Under the pieces are notes generated by a model. It was not told the origin of the DNA and made no database searches. It saw only the letters and a program-made list of their open reading frames with translations. Positions 16,310 through 24,411 of a DNA stretch of 64,000 nt are shown piece by piece. The stretch comes from Polaromonas sp. AER18D-145. Its GTDB lineage: Bacteria > Pseudomonadota > Gammaproteobacteria > Burkholderiales > Burkholderiaceae_C. The DNA lies in the NCBI RefSeq assembly GCF_002379095.1, contig NZ_NBZV01000001.1, positions 1-64,000 on the forward strand, given 5' to 3'. The position numbers and the translations under genes are program-made. Position 1 is the first letter of the stretch, and the number at the start of each line of letters is the position of its first letter.

Positions 16310-17685
16310 GGCCGTGCCAGCGCGGTCAGCGCGCGGATGTCGCCGGCACCACCGACCGCCCAGCAGGCTTCGATCAGGGCCGCGGTCTGGGTGGCGCCCA
16401 GCACGGCGTCCGACATGCCCCGGAACTTGGCGTCCAGCATGGCGTCGGTCATCGGGTTCTGCAGCGAGCCGATCGCGTGTTCGACAAACACATGGACGCG
16501 GCGACCGTCGGTCAGCACCGCCGTCACGTCAGCGCTGGCTTCGTCGATCGAGTCATCGACGGTGGCCACGACCTTGCGGCGCAGCGCCACCATGTCGGCG
16601 CGGTTCACCACCTCATCGGAAAACTCTTCCTCGGCCGCGCGGCCGAAGGTGAGTCCGGCGGCACAGCCGTGGTACACGCTGAACTTGGCCTGCAGGCCAT
16701 CGACCGGTTCCTTCTTGCCGGTCAGTTCCAGCACCAGCGAGTGCACCTTGAGTTCGATGCGTTCGACCTGCGCCGGCGTGACACCCTGCGCCCGCAACTG
16801 GGCGCAGGCATCGATGCTGGGGTGGATCACGATGCCGCAGGCAAAGGGCTTGTAGCTGTTGAACGAGATTTCGAAGCGCTGGCCCAGCTCGCCGGTGATC
16901 TCGTTCCAGTCGTTTTTGGTGGAAACGGTCTGCATCATGCCGCGCGGTGCTTCCAGGGCTTTCGGGCTGGCGGTGTAGCCGTGCTGGGCCAGCAGGGCCG
17001 ACATCAGGCCGGCACGCGCGGCGGCGCCGGGGTGGAAAGGTTTGGTCATGGTGCCGAACTGCTCGCGCATGCCGACCGGCTGCGAGGCGGCGATGCCCAG
17101 CGCCATCGCGGTTTTCTGCGTGTCGAGCTTGAGCAGGCGGGCGCAGGCCGCCGCCGCGCCCAGCGTGCCGGTGGAGCCGGTGATGTGCCAGCCGCGGTCG
17201 TAATGCTCGGGGTACATCGCATTGCCGACCCGGCAGGACACGTCGATGCCCAGCACCAGCGCGTCGATCACGTCGCGCCCCGACGCGCCCAGCTGTTCGG
17301 CCAGGGCCAGCACGGCGGAGGCGACCGGGCCGGCCGGGTGGATGATGGTTTTCAGGTGGGTGTCGTCGAAATCGAAGGTGTGCGAGGTGATGCCGTTGAC
17401 CAGTGCGGCGCTGGCCATGTCGACTTTTTCCTTGCGGCCCAGCACGCTGGCCTGCGCCGCGGGCTGCAGCATCTGCACGGCCGCCAGCGCGGCATCGGCG
17501 GCTTCGTGGTGGGCCGCGCCGACCGCGCAGCCCAGCCAGTTCATGAAGGTGCGGTGTGCTTCGTGGTCGACGGCAGCGCTCCAGCCGCCGGCCAGGTAGC
17601 CGGGATGGGTGGCGACATGGCGGGCCAGGATTTGCGTGACGGACGGGGCGTTGTGGTCGGCGGCGACCTGGGTATTGCGGGCCAT
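16306..17685 (-). CDS. MmgE/PrpD family protein
   Basis: This 459-residue protein is of the 2-methylcitrate dehydratase / cis-aconitate decarboxylase superfamily. Family features include FDDTHLKTIIHPAGPVASAV (the DD-T-H segment with the conserved His-Pro), ALGIAASQPVGMREQFGTM (the helical lid) and TMTKPFHPGAAARAG (Lys and His of the active site). There is no prpB/prpC nearby, so propionate metabolism is unlikely. With a Bug binding protein and a hydroxyacid dehydrogenase it more probably acts on an imported tricarboxylate- or itaconate-like acid. The exact reaction is not assignable. Confidence 0.85.
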   Translation of the reverse strand: MARNTQVAADHNAPSVTQILARHVATHPGYLAGGWSAAVDHEAHRTFMNWLGCAVGAAHHEAADAALAAVQMLQPAAQASVLGRKEKVDMASAALVNGITSHTFDFDDTHLKTIIHPAGPVASAVLALAEQLGASGRDVIDALVLGIDVSCRVGNAMYPEHYDRGWHITGSTGTLGAAAACARLLKLDTQKTAMALGIAASQPVGMREQFGTMTKPFHPGAAARAGLMSALLAQHGYTASPKALEAPRGMMQTVSTKNDWNEITGELGQRFEISFNSYKPFACGIVIHPSIDACAQLRAQGVTPAQVERIELKVHSLVLELTGKKEPVDGLQAKFSVYHGCAAGLTFGRAAEEEFSDEVVNRADMVALRRKVVATVDDSIDEASADVTAVLTDGRRVHVFVEHAIGSLQNPMTDAMLDAKFRGMSDAVLGATQTAALIEACWAVGGAGDIRALTALARP

Positions 17686-17721
17686 GGGATCTTTCGGCAG
17701 GGGCGTGCCAGGGGTTGATGA

Positions 17722-17782
17722 ATGCTATGAAAAAAGGAGCTGCTTGCGCCCGTATAACAAGGGCTGCAAGCACTTTTTATAT
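17722..17782 (+). repeat. Dispersed repeat family A copy (clearest example)
   Basis: It reads ATGCTATGAAAAAAGGAGCT, GCTTGCGCCCGTATAACAAG, GGCTGCAAGCACTTTTTAT. This is the full module order of the family: an AT-rich head palindrome, a GCTTGCGC box, a short variable centre, a GGGCTGCA tail complementary to the box, and a T-run. It could fold as a hairpin with a T-tail and act as a terminator. It separates the Bug and MmgE/PrpD genes. Confidence 0.8.
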
Positions 17783-17787
17783 ATAAA

Positions 17788-18759
17788 TCAGCTGTCGAGC
17801 TGGATGCCGCGCTCGCGCGCCAGTTTGGTCCAGCGTGCAATATCGGTGCGAATGAACTCGCCGAACTGCTCGGGCGTCATGACCAGGGGTTCGATCGCTT
17901 CGACCGACAGTTTCTCGCGCAGGTCGGGCGCCCGCAGCACGGTGGCCAGGGTTTCGTTGAGCTGTTTGACAATCGGCGCCGGGATGCCGGCCGGGCCGAC
18001 TACGCCGTACCACTGCTGCGCGTCAAACCCCTTGAAGCCGGACTCGTCGAGCGTGGGCAGGTCCTTGAATTGCGGGTGGCGCTGCAGGCCGGTCACGGCC
18101 AGCGGCCGCACGCGGCCGGAGCGGATGTGCGGTACCGCGGCGGCCAGGCCGGGGAACATGGCCTGGGTCTGCCCACCGATCAGGTCGGTGAACGCCGGCG
18201 CGATGCCGCGGTAGGGAATATGCACCATGAAAGAGTTGAGCTGCTGCTTGAACAGCTCCATGGTCAGGTGGGTCAGCGAGCCGGCGCCGGCCGAGCCGTA
18301 ACTGACCTTGCCGGGGTTCTTCTTGAGGTAGTCGACGAACTCCCGGAGGTTGGTAACCGGCAGCGCGGCATTGACCACCAGCACATTGGGCGTGCCGCCA
18401 ATCATGCCGATCGGTGTGAAGTCCTTGACGGCGTCGTAAGGCAGCTTGCGGGTGGCGGGGCTGGTGCCGTGGGTCGCGACGTAGCCCTGCATCAGGGTGT
18501 AGCCGTCGGGTGCGGCACGGGCCGTGGCCTGGCAGGCAATCACACCGCCACCGCCGCTCTGGTTGTCAACAATGAAACTCTGCTTGAGCACGCTGCCCCA
18601 GCGTTCTGTCAGGGTGCGGCCCACCATGTCGCTGCCGCCGCCGGCGGACACCGGCACGATGTAGCGTATGGGTTTGGCCGGAAAACCGGTCTGGGCCAGC
18701 AGCAGCCCGGGGGCGCCGAGGAGGGCGGGGGCGGCTTGCAGCAGGGTGCGTCGTTTCAT
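17788..18759 (-). CDS. Tripartite tricarboxylate transporter substrate-binding protein (Bug family)
   Basis: This 323-residue periplasmic binding protein has a Sec signal peptide (MKRRTLLQAAPALLGAPGLL, cleavage after about residue 23). The mature N-terminus FPAKPIRYIVPVSAGGGSDM is the hallmark of TctC/Bug proteins, whose beta-alpha loops hold a carboxylate group. A conserved YGSAGAGSLTHLTMELF segment follows. Betaproteobacteria carry many orphan copies without the TctAB membrane partners, as here. It probably captures the organic acid handled by the two downstream enzymes. Confidence 0.92.
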   Translation of the reverse strand: MKRRTLLQAAPALLGAPGLLLAQTGFPAKPIRYIVPVSAGGGSDMVGRTLTERWGSVLKQSFIVDNQSGGGGVIACQATARAAPDGYTLMQGYVATHGTSPATRKLPYDAVKDFTPIGMIGGTPNVLVVNAALPVTNLREFVDYLKKNPGKVSYGSAGAGSLTHLTMELFKQQLNSFMVHIPYRGIAPAFTDLIGGQTQAMFPGLAAAVPHIRSGRVRPLAVTGLQRHPQFKDLPTLDESGFKGFDAQQWYGVVGPAGIPAPIVKQLNETLATVLRAPDLREKLSVEAIEPLVMTPEQFGEFIRTDIARWTKLARERGIQLDS

Positions 18760-18819
18760 GGTGTGGTCTCCTGAAAAGTTGTTTGAGTGGTCTGAATCGT
18801 TGGAAGTGATGCGGGGGGC

Positions 18820-19521
18820 TCAGGCCGGGGCCGGGGAGGCTTGCAGCAGGCGCTCGTAGGCATCGCCCACGTGGTGGGCCATCAGCGCTTCGCAGCGCTG
18901 CGGGTCGCCCCGGCGCAAAGCCGCAACGATGTCCCTGTGTTCGGTGATCGAGGCCTGCATGCCGATATCGTGCGAGAGGTTTTTCAGGCGCGACAGGTGG
19001 AGCTTCTGCACGATGCCGCGGTAGGTTTCCGTCAGGGTCTGGTTGCCGCCGGCTTCGACAATGGCCCAGTGAAAACGCAGGTTTTCACCGTAGTAGCGCT
19101 GCACCTCGTGCTGCGCGGCGGCCTCCTGCATGGCGGCCACGGAAGCGTCGAGCACCGCCAGCAGCGCCGCCTGGCGGTCCACCGGCAACTGCGCTGCCTG
19201 GCGCCCGGCAAAACCGTCGAGCAGGCCGCGCATCTGGTACAGGTCGCGGATCTCGGGGGCATCGAGCTGGCGCACAAACACGCCCGAATGTTTGCGTGCC
19301 ACGACCAGCCCGGAGCTTTCGAGTTCGCGCAGGGCTTCACGCACCGGCACGCGCGACACGCCCAGGCGGGCTGCCACATCGGGTTCGTTGATGCGTTGCC
19401 CGGGCACCAGCACCCCCTTGAGGATCAGCGCCAGCATGTCGCCCTTCACGAGCTTGGCCAGCGATGTGTCGCGCACGTCGTTGAAGCGGTCGGCAGAAGA
19501 TTCGGCAAGCCAGGGCAGCAT
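18820..19521 (-). CDS. GntR family regulator (FadR/FCD subfamily)
   Basis: This 233-residue protein has an N-terminal winged helix (about 10-75, with PDVAARLGVSRVPVREALRE and VARKHSGVFVRQLD) and a C-terminal all-helical FCD ligand domain. That domain often binds carboxylic acids through a metal held by Asp/His residues (for example HWAIVEAGGNQTL and EHRDIVAALRRGD). The start MLPWLAESS is chosen so that the palindrome at 19549-19560 lies upstream. It is the first gene of the minus-strand cluster and probably senses the acid that the cluster imports and degrades. Confidence 0.9.
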   Translation of the reverse strand: MLPWLAESSADRFNDVRDTSLAKLVKGDMLALILKGVLVPGQRINEPDVAARLGVSRVPVREALRELESSGLVVARKHSGVFVRQLDAPEIRDLYQMRGLLDGFAGRQAAQLPVDRQAALLAVLDASVAAMQEAAAQHEVQRYYGENLRFHWAIVEAGGNQTLTETYRGIVQKLHLSRLKNLSHDIGMQASITEHRDIVAALRRGDPQRCEALMAHHVGDAYERLLQASPAPA

Positions 19522-19548
19522 GGTTTTTCCGTTTTGGAACGAGGTTAT

Positions 19549-19560
19549 ATCGTATACGAA
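19549..19560. promoter_or_regulatory. Candidate GntR operator (ATCGTATACGAA)
   Basis: TCGTATACGA is a perfect 10-bp palindrome 29 bases upstream of the GntR start. Sites built around GTATAC are typical of FCD-type GntR regulators, so autoregulation of the cluster is likely. No second copy was seen before the downstream genes. Confidence 0.6.
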
Positions 19561-19664
19561 AGCTGGAAAGACCAATCAACCGGTCGGGAACAGTGGCCGG
19601 GCAAGGCGAAGAACAGGGGGGAGGAGGCGCAGCTTGCTGTGCTGGTGGCCGGTGCCGGCCGGGT

Positions 19665-19958
19665 TCAGGGCAGGCGCTTGTCGCCGCGAATCTCGCGCAC
19701 CTCGACGTCCACCACGTCTGCCTCGCGCGCCGCGGCGCCGGGCTTGGTGGCGCCCGGCCAGGCGGGCTGGGACGAGAAGCGCTGGAAGCGGCCAAACACG
19801 ACCGGTTTGGGTTTCTGGCCGGTGATCAGCGAGCGCAGCAGGCCCAGCGCCAGCAGGACGAGGCCGGCCAGCATCAGGCTGACCGCGAAAATCGCGGCGA
19901 AGGTCCACAGGACCAGGCGCAGGAAAAAGGACAGGACGCGGCTGAGGAAGCTGGGCAC
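19665..19958 (-). CDS. Small membrane protein of unknown function
   Basis: This 97-residue protein has one long or two short hydrophobic segments (about residues 8-45, LSFFLRLVLWTFAAIFAVSL then MLAGLVLLALGLL) and a charged C-terminal tail ending DVEVREIRGDKRLP. I do not recognise a family. Codon use matches its neighbours and the C-terminal tail looks selected, so it is probably a real gene. Confidence 0.6.
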   Translation of the reverse strand: MPSFLSRVLSFFLRLVLWTFAAIFAVSLMLAGLVLLALGLLRSLITGQKPKPVVFGRFQRFSSQPAWPGATKPGAAAREADVVDVEVREIRGDKRLP

Positions 19959-20020
19959 GTGAGGGTTTCCCGTAAGAGTCAGATTAATTTATATGCGGGC
20001 AGATGCCGCCGCTTCAAGCC

Positions 20021-20064
20021 GGGTTAAACGGGGTTAAACGGGGTTAAACGGGGTTAAGCGGGGT
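20021..20064. repeat. Tandem array of a 10-bp unit
   Basis: GGGTTAAACG occurs three times in a row, followed by GGGTTAAGCG and a partial GGGT. The array lies between the small membrane protein gene and the DUF962 gene, ending five bases before the DUF962 stop codon. Copy number probably varies by slippage. Confidence 0.85.
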
Positions 20065-20069
20065 AGAAG

Positions 20070-20531
20070 CTACCAGCGGATGCCGAGTTTGCCAAACAGC
20101 TTGCTCAGCACGAACAGCGGGCCCACCCAGAGGTACTGGATGTCTTCGAAAAACGAAGGCTTTTTGCCTTCGAGCTTGTGGCCGACAAACTGCAAAATCC
20201 AGGCGCCGACAAAAATTGCCAGCGACAACGGCAGCACACGCTCGCCCATGGCATGCACCAGCGCCAGCAGGATGGCCGACCAGAGCATCATGGTGCCCAG
20301 AAAAACCAGCGACAGCCGCAGGTAATAAACCATGCTGGCGGCGACAAAAAGATAGGCGACCCAGGGGTGCAGCGCAAACATCATGCCGAGCAGGCTCAGC
20401 ATGATGAGTGGGATCGCAATGAAGTGGATGAGCTCGTTTTTCGGGTGCAGGTGGCTTTCGCCGTAGTGGGCGAGCAGGCGGTCCACCTGGCGCGGACCTG
20501 CGGATGTGTCGGGTGTGGTGCTGGGGTTCAT
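20070..20531 (-). CDS. DUF962 / Mpo1-like membrane protein
   Basis: This 153-residue protein has four predicted transmembrane helices and the family's conserved histidines (LLAHYGESHLHPKNELIHFI near residues 19-38, and QFVGHKLEGKKPSFFEDIQY near 114-133). The yeast member Mpo1 is an Fe(II)-dependent dioxygenase acting on 2-hydroxy fatty acids. Bacterial members keep the His pattern, so a lipid alpha-oxidation role is possible but not shown here. Confidence 0.85.
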   Translation of the reverse strand: MNPSTTPDTSAGPRQVDRLLAHYGESHLHPKNELIHFIAIPLIMLSLLGMMFALHPWVAYLFVAASMVYYLRLSLVFLGTMMLWSAILLALVHAMGERVLPLSLAIFVGAWILQFVGHKLEGKKPSFFEDIQYLWVGPLFVLSKLFGKLGIRW

Positions 20532-20613
20532 GTGGCCTCCGGTGCCGCGGTCGAAAAGCCGCCGGCTAGCAGGTCACTGTAAGGGATCCCTGCGGTTTGC
20601 GAAAGCAGGGGAA

Positions 20614-21630
20614 TTACTGCATTTTCGCCAGCCGGTGCAGCTGTTCGTCCAGCGCATCGGGAATCGCCAGCCCCGACTGCCCGGCTTGCTGTTCCAGGGC
20701 GATTCTGCGCGCGCCAGCCAGGCGCACACCGTCGTCCACCAGCATTTCCGTGATCAGTGTTTCCATGCGTTCGTAATAAACGTCCTGGCCGGCCAGCGCG
20801 CCCGGGTTGATTACGACAAAGGCCTGGCCGAGGCGCGGCGCATTGCCCTCATCGACAAAAAACGAGGACGCTTCAAAGCCGAACTGCGCGCCGAGCAGGG
20901 CCGTGACCAGCAGCTCGACGATCAGCGCCAGCATGGCGCCCTTGGGGCTGCTGGCAGCGCCCAGCGGCAGCATGGAGCCCGCCAGGCCGGCTTTCGGGTC
21001 GGTGGTGGGCTGCCCCTGGCTGTCCAGCGCCCAGCCCAGCGGGATGGCCTGGCCCTCGCGGGCCGCCACCATCAGCTTGCCGCGTGCGACTTCGCTGAGG
21101 GACAGGTCGATCATCAGCGGGTCGGCGCTGCGCCGCGGAAAAACCGCTGCGACCGGGTTGGTGCCGAAGATGGCGTGTTTGCCGCCGGCCGCAGGCATGG
21201 CGGCCGGCGAGTTGGCAAAAGCCAGCCCGACCAGGCCGGCGTCTGCCACCGCACGCAGATGATCGACCAGCACACCGCAGTGGTGGCTGTTGGTCACGCC
21301 GGCGAAGCTCACACCCAGCGTGCGGACGGTGGCGATTGCGGTGGAGACGGCCAGATCGCAGGCCGGAAACGCCAGGCCTTGGCCGGCATCAACCAGCACG
21401 GCCGCGCCCTGGTGGCGCGTCACCCTGGCCACGGCGTTGCCGTCGGCCCGGCCGTTGCGCAAGTGGGTCGCGTACTGCGCCACGCGGATCAGGCCATGCG
21501 AGGCCAGGCCTTGTGCCTCGGCACGCACCAGCGCTTTCGCGGTGCTGGCCGCCATGGCCTGGCCCGCGCCGGCATGGCGCAGCGCCTGCACGGCAAGGCG
21601 GGTGGCTTCTTCGATGGACAGGTGGGCCAT
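20614..21630 (-). CDS. Ldh family (malate/L-lactate-type) dehydrogenase
   Basis: This 338-residue NAD(P)-dependent 2-hydroxyacid dehydrogenase belongs to the MDH/YlbC family, which lacks a Rossmann fold. Typical are the helical N-terminus MAHLSIEEATRLAVQALRHA, the catalytic segment ASHGLIRVAQY, TNSHHCGVLVDHL with the conserved His pair, and GTNPVAAVFPR with the cofactor-binding loop. Substrates in the family include malate, lactate, ureidoglycolate and delta1-piperideine-2-carboxylate; none can be chosen here. It lies 78 bases downstream of ftsY on the same strand. Confidence 0.88.
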   Translation of the reverse strand: MAHLSIEEATRLAVQALRHAGAGQAMAASTAKALVRAEAQGLASHGLIRVAQYATHLRNGRADGNAVARVTRHQGAAVLVDAGQGLAFPACDLAVSTAIATVRTLGVSFAGVTNSHHCGVLVDHLRAVADAGLVGLAFANSPAAMPAAGGKHAIFGTNPVAAVFPRRSADPLMIDLSLSEVARGKLMVAAREGQAIPLGWALDSQGQPTTDPKAGLAGSMLPLGAASSPKGAMLALIVELLVTALLGAQFGFEASSFFVDEGNAPRLGQAFVVINPGALAGQDVYYERMETLITEMLVDDGVRLAGARRIALEQQAGQSGLAIPDALDEQLHRLAKMQ

Positions 21631-21708
21631 GGTTTCAGGTTCTTTCCGCTGATGGGGAGCGATGCACGCCGGCGCAACCGGCAGGTGGGAGATGCAGCGC
21701 CGGCAGGC

Positions 21709-22842
21709 TCAGGCCAACAGGGCCTGCGAAAATTCCCGGGCGTTGAAGGTTTCGAGGTCTTCGAGTTTTTCGCCGACACCGATGAAATAAACCGGCACCG
21801 GCCGCAGGCCGGGCGAGGTTTTGGCGCGCTCGCGCGACCACAGCGCAATGGCGGCCAGCACGCCGCCTTTGGCCGTGCCGTCGAGTTTGGTCACGATCAG
21901 GCCGGTCAGCTGCAGGGTCTCGTCGAAGGCCTTGACCTGGCTCAGCGCGTTCTGCCCGGTGTTGCCGTCTATGACAAGAAGTATTTCGTGGGGCGCCGTG
22001 GCGTCCGCCTTGCTGACGACACGTTTGATCTTGCGCAGCTCTTCCATCAGGTGCAGCTGGGTCGGCAGGCGTCCGGCGGTGTCCACCAGCACCACGTCCT
22101 TGCCGCGTGCCTTGCCGGCGCTGACCGCATCGAAACTCACGGCGGCCGGGTCGCCGCCTTCCTGGCTGACGATCTCCACCATGTTCCGGTTGGCCCAGGC
22201 TTCGAGCTGCTCCCGCGCGGCGGCACGGAAGGTGTCGGCCGCGGCCAGCAGCACCGACGCGCCTTCGTTGGCCAAGTGATGCGTGAGTTTGCCGATCGAG
22301 GTCGTCTTGCCCGCACCATTGACACCGGCCACCATGATGACCGTGGGTTTGTACTCGCCGATCACCAGTGGCTGCTCCAGCGGCTTGAGCAGTTGGGTGA
22401 GCGCCTCGGTCAGGATGTTCTTCACGGCCACCGGATGGGTGACGCCGCTGTCTTTCACGCGTCGCTTGACTTCATCGAGCAGGTAGGCGGTGGCGCCGGT
22501 GCCGGCGTCGGCCATCAGCAGGGCTGACTCCAGGTCTTCGTAGAGCGCGTCGTCAATGCGGTTGCCGGTGAACACGCCGGAAATGCTGGCGCCGGTCTTG
22601 TGCAGGCCCGAGCGCAGCTTGCTGACCCAGTGCTCGCGGCTCGCCGGCACCGCGCCGGGCAGCGGAATGTCGATGGGCGTGACCAGCGCGCTGCCGATCA
22701 GGCCGCCGCTGGGCAGCGCCGGCGCGGCTGCAGCCGGCGCCGCAGCGGGTGCCGCACCGCCGGACAGGGCAGGGGGTGATGCCGCTGCCGGCGCGGCTTC
22801 AGCGGGGGCAGGGGGCTTTTTTTTCTTGAAGAAACTGAACAT
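21709..22842 (-). CDS. ftsY: Signal recognition particle receptor FtsY
   Basis: This 377-residue SRP GTPase docks ribosome-SRP complexes at the membrane for co-translational insertion. The N-terminal region (about 1-70) is short, Ala/Pro-rich and begins MFSFFKKKKPPAPAE, a basic membrane-targeting start. The NG domain follows, with the P-loop GVNGAGKTTSIGKL, DTAGRLPTQ (G3) and TKLDGTAKGG (G4/G5). Only 28 bases separate its start from the divergent M16 peptidase gene. Confidence 0.97.
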   Translation of the reverse strand: MFSFFKKKKPPAPAEAAPAAASPPALSGGAAPAAAPAAAAPALPSGGLIGSALVTPIDIPLPGAVPASREHWVSKLRSGLHKTGASISGVFTGNRIDDALYEDLESALLMADAGTGATAYLLDEVKRRVKDSGVTHPVAVKNILTEALTQLLKPLEQPLVIGEYKPTVIMVAGVNGAGKTTSIGKLTHHLANEGASVLLAAADTFRAAAREQLEAWANRNMVEIVSQEGGDPAAVSFDAVSAGKARGKDVVLVDTAGRLPTQLHLMEELRKIKRVVSKADATAPHEILLVIDGNTGQNALSQVKAFDETLQLTGLIVTKLDGTAKGGVLAAIALWSRERAKTSPGLRPVPVYFIGVGEKLEDLETFNAREFSQALLA

Positions 22843-22870
22843 TGGTTGTGCTTTGGAGTCACACTATTCT

Positions 22871-24355
22871 ATGAAACACACCACACAGGATTTCATGGGC
22901 ATGTTTATCCGGTTTCCGGCACCCTCGCGCAACACCCTTCTCCCCCTTGTTTCCCTGCTCTTCAGCTTCTTGCTGACCAGTCCCTCGGGGGCTCAGACCG
23001 CTTCCCCCAGCACCCCTGTCACACCCGTCACCCAGTTCCAGCTGGCCAATGGCCTCACGGTCATTGTCAAGACCGACCGGCGCGCACCCACCGCGGCCCA
23101 CATGCTCTGGGTGCGGGTCGGCTCCATGGACGAGGTCGATGGCGCCACCGGCGTGGCCCATGTACTGGAACACATGATGTTCAAGGGCACACCCAGCCTG
23201 AGGCCGGGTGAATTTTCACGCCGTGTCGCGGCGCTCGGCGGCCGCGAAAACGCGTTCACTTCCCGGGATGCCACCGGTTATTACCAGCAAATTCCCTCGA
23301 ACAAGCTCGAAGAGGTGATGCGCCTGGAGGCCGACCGGTTTGCCCGCAACCAGTGGGCCGACGAGGAGTTCACCAGGGAACTCGAGGTCGTCAAGGAAGA
23401 ACGCCGCCTGCGCACCGAAGACTCGCCGCGCGCGCTGATGCACGAAGCCGCCAACGCCATGACCTTCGTGGCGTCGCCTTACCGGCGCCCCGTGGTGGGC
23501 TGGATGAGCGACCTCGAGGCCATGACGCCCGACGATGCCCGCGCGTTCTACCGGCGCTGGTACGTGCCGGCCAATGCGGCCGTGGTGATTGCCGGCGATG
23601 TGGATGTGGCGCAGGTGCGGCGGCTGGCGGAAAAATACTATGGCGCCGCGGCTGCCCGTCCGGTGCCGCCGCGCAAACCGCGCATCGAGCCGGTGCAGAC
23701 CGGCCTGCGCAGGATGGACTTCAAGGCACCGGCCAGCCAGGCCTATGTGAGCCTGTCCTACAAGGTGCCGGGTTTGCAGTCGCCGGCGGACACCGCGCAG
23801 GGCACGGGGGATGCCTTCAACCGCGATGCGCTGGCGCTGACGGTGCTGTCTGCCGTGCTCGACGGTTACAGCGGCGCGCGGCTGGAGCGTGCCCTGACCC
23901 AGGGTGACAACCGGCTCGCCGACAGTGCCGGCGCGTCCAACGGCTTGATGGGTCGCGGTCCGCAGGTCTTTGTGCTCGATGGGGTGCCGGCCGCCGGAAA
24001 AACCGCTGACCAGGTGGCCGACGCCCTGCGCCAGCAGGTGGCGCTGATTGCCCGCGAAGGCGTCAGCGAGGCCGAACTCAAACGTGTCAAGACGCAGTGG
24101 GTGGCCAGCGAAACCTACAAACTCGATGCGCTGTTCAGCCAGGCCCGCGGGCTGGGCGCCTACTGGGTCAACGGCCTGCCGCTCGACACCGACGAGCGCC
24201 TGATCAGCCAGCTGCGCAGCATCAGCAGCGCCGAAGTGCAGGCCGCGGCGGCGCGTTATTTCAGTGACGACCAGCTGACCCTGGCCAACCTGCTGCCGCA
24301 GCCGCCCGATCCGGGACGCGCCAAACGTGTGCCTGCCGCGGGGCTGCGGCATTGA
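22871..24355 (+). CDS. M16 family zinc peptidase (active subunit)
   Basis: This 494-residue secreted or periplasmic metallopeptidase of the pitrilysin/processing-peptidase family has a signal peptide (about 1-42, ending SGAQT). The inverted zinc motif HVLEHMMFKG (HxxEH, about residues 97-106) is present, and the third ligand Glu about 75 residues later lies in TRELEVVKEERR. It is followed, with a short overlap or small gap, by a paralogue without the zinc motif. Such pairs usually act as a heterodimer, one catalytic and one structural. Bacterial pairs of this type are thought to degrade peptides in the envelope. Confidence 0.9.
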   Translation: MKHTTQDFMGMFIRFPAPSRNTLLPLVSLLFSFLLTSPSGAQTASPSTPVTPVTQFQLANGLTVIVKTDRRAPTAAHMLWVRVGSMDEVDGATGVAHVLEHMMFKGTPSLRPGEFSRRVAALGGRENAFTSRDATGYYQQIPSNKLEEVMRLEADRFARNQWADEEFTRELEVVKEERRLRTEDSPRALMHEAANAMTFVASPYRRPVVGWMSDLEAMTPDDARAFYRRWYVPANAAVVIAGDVDVAQVRRLAEKYYGAAAARPVPPRKPRIEPVQTGLRRMDFKAPASQAYVSLSYKVPGLQSPADTAQGTGDAFNRDALALTVLSAVLDGYSGARLERALTQGDNRLADSAGASNGLMGRGPQVFVLDGVPAAGKTADQVADALRQQVALIAREGVSEAELKRVKTQWVASETYKLDALFSQARGLGAYWVNGLPLDTDERLISQLRSISSAEVQAAAARYFSDDQLTLANLLPQPPDPGRAKRVPAAGLRH

Positions 24356-24411
24356 GCGCGGTCCGCCCGCGCCGGGCCTGTTCGTTCACCCTGTTTTCTC
24401 CGGGAACCTCT

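Noticed and set aside
20506..22527. 673-codon plus-strand open frame opposite the Ldh and ftsY genes
   Set aside because: Antisense to FtsY and a conserved dehydrogenase; no family features.
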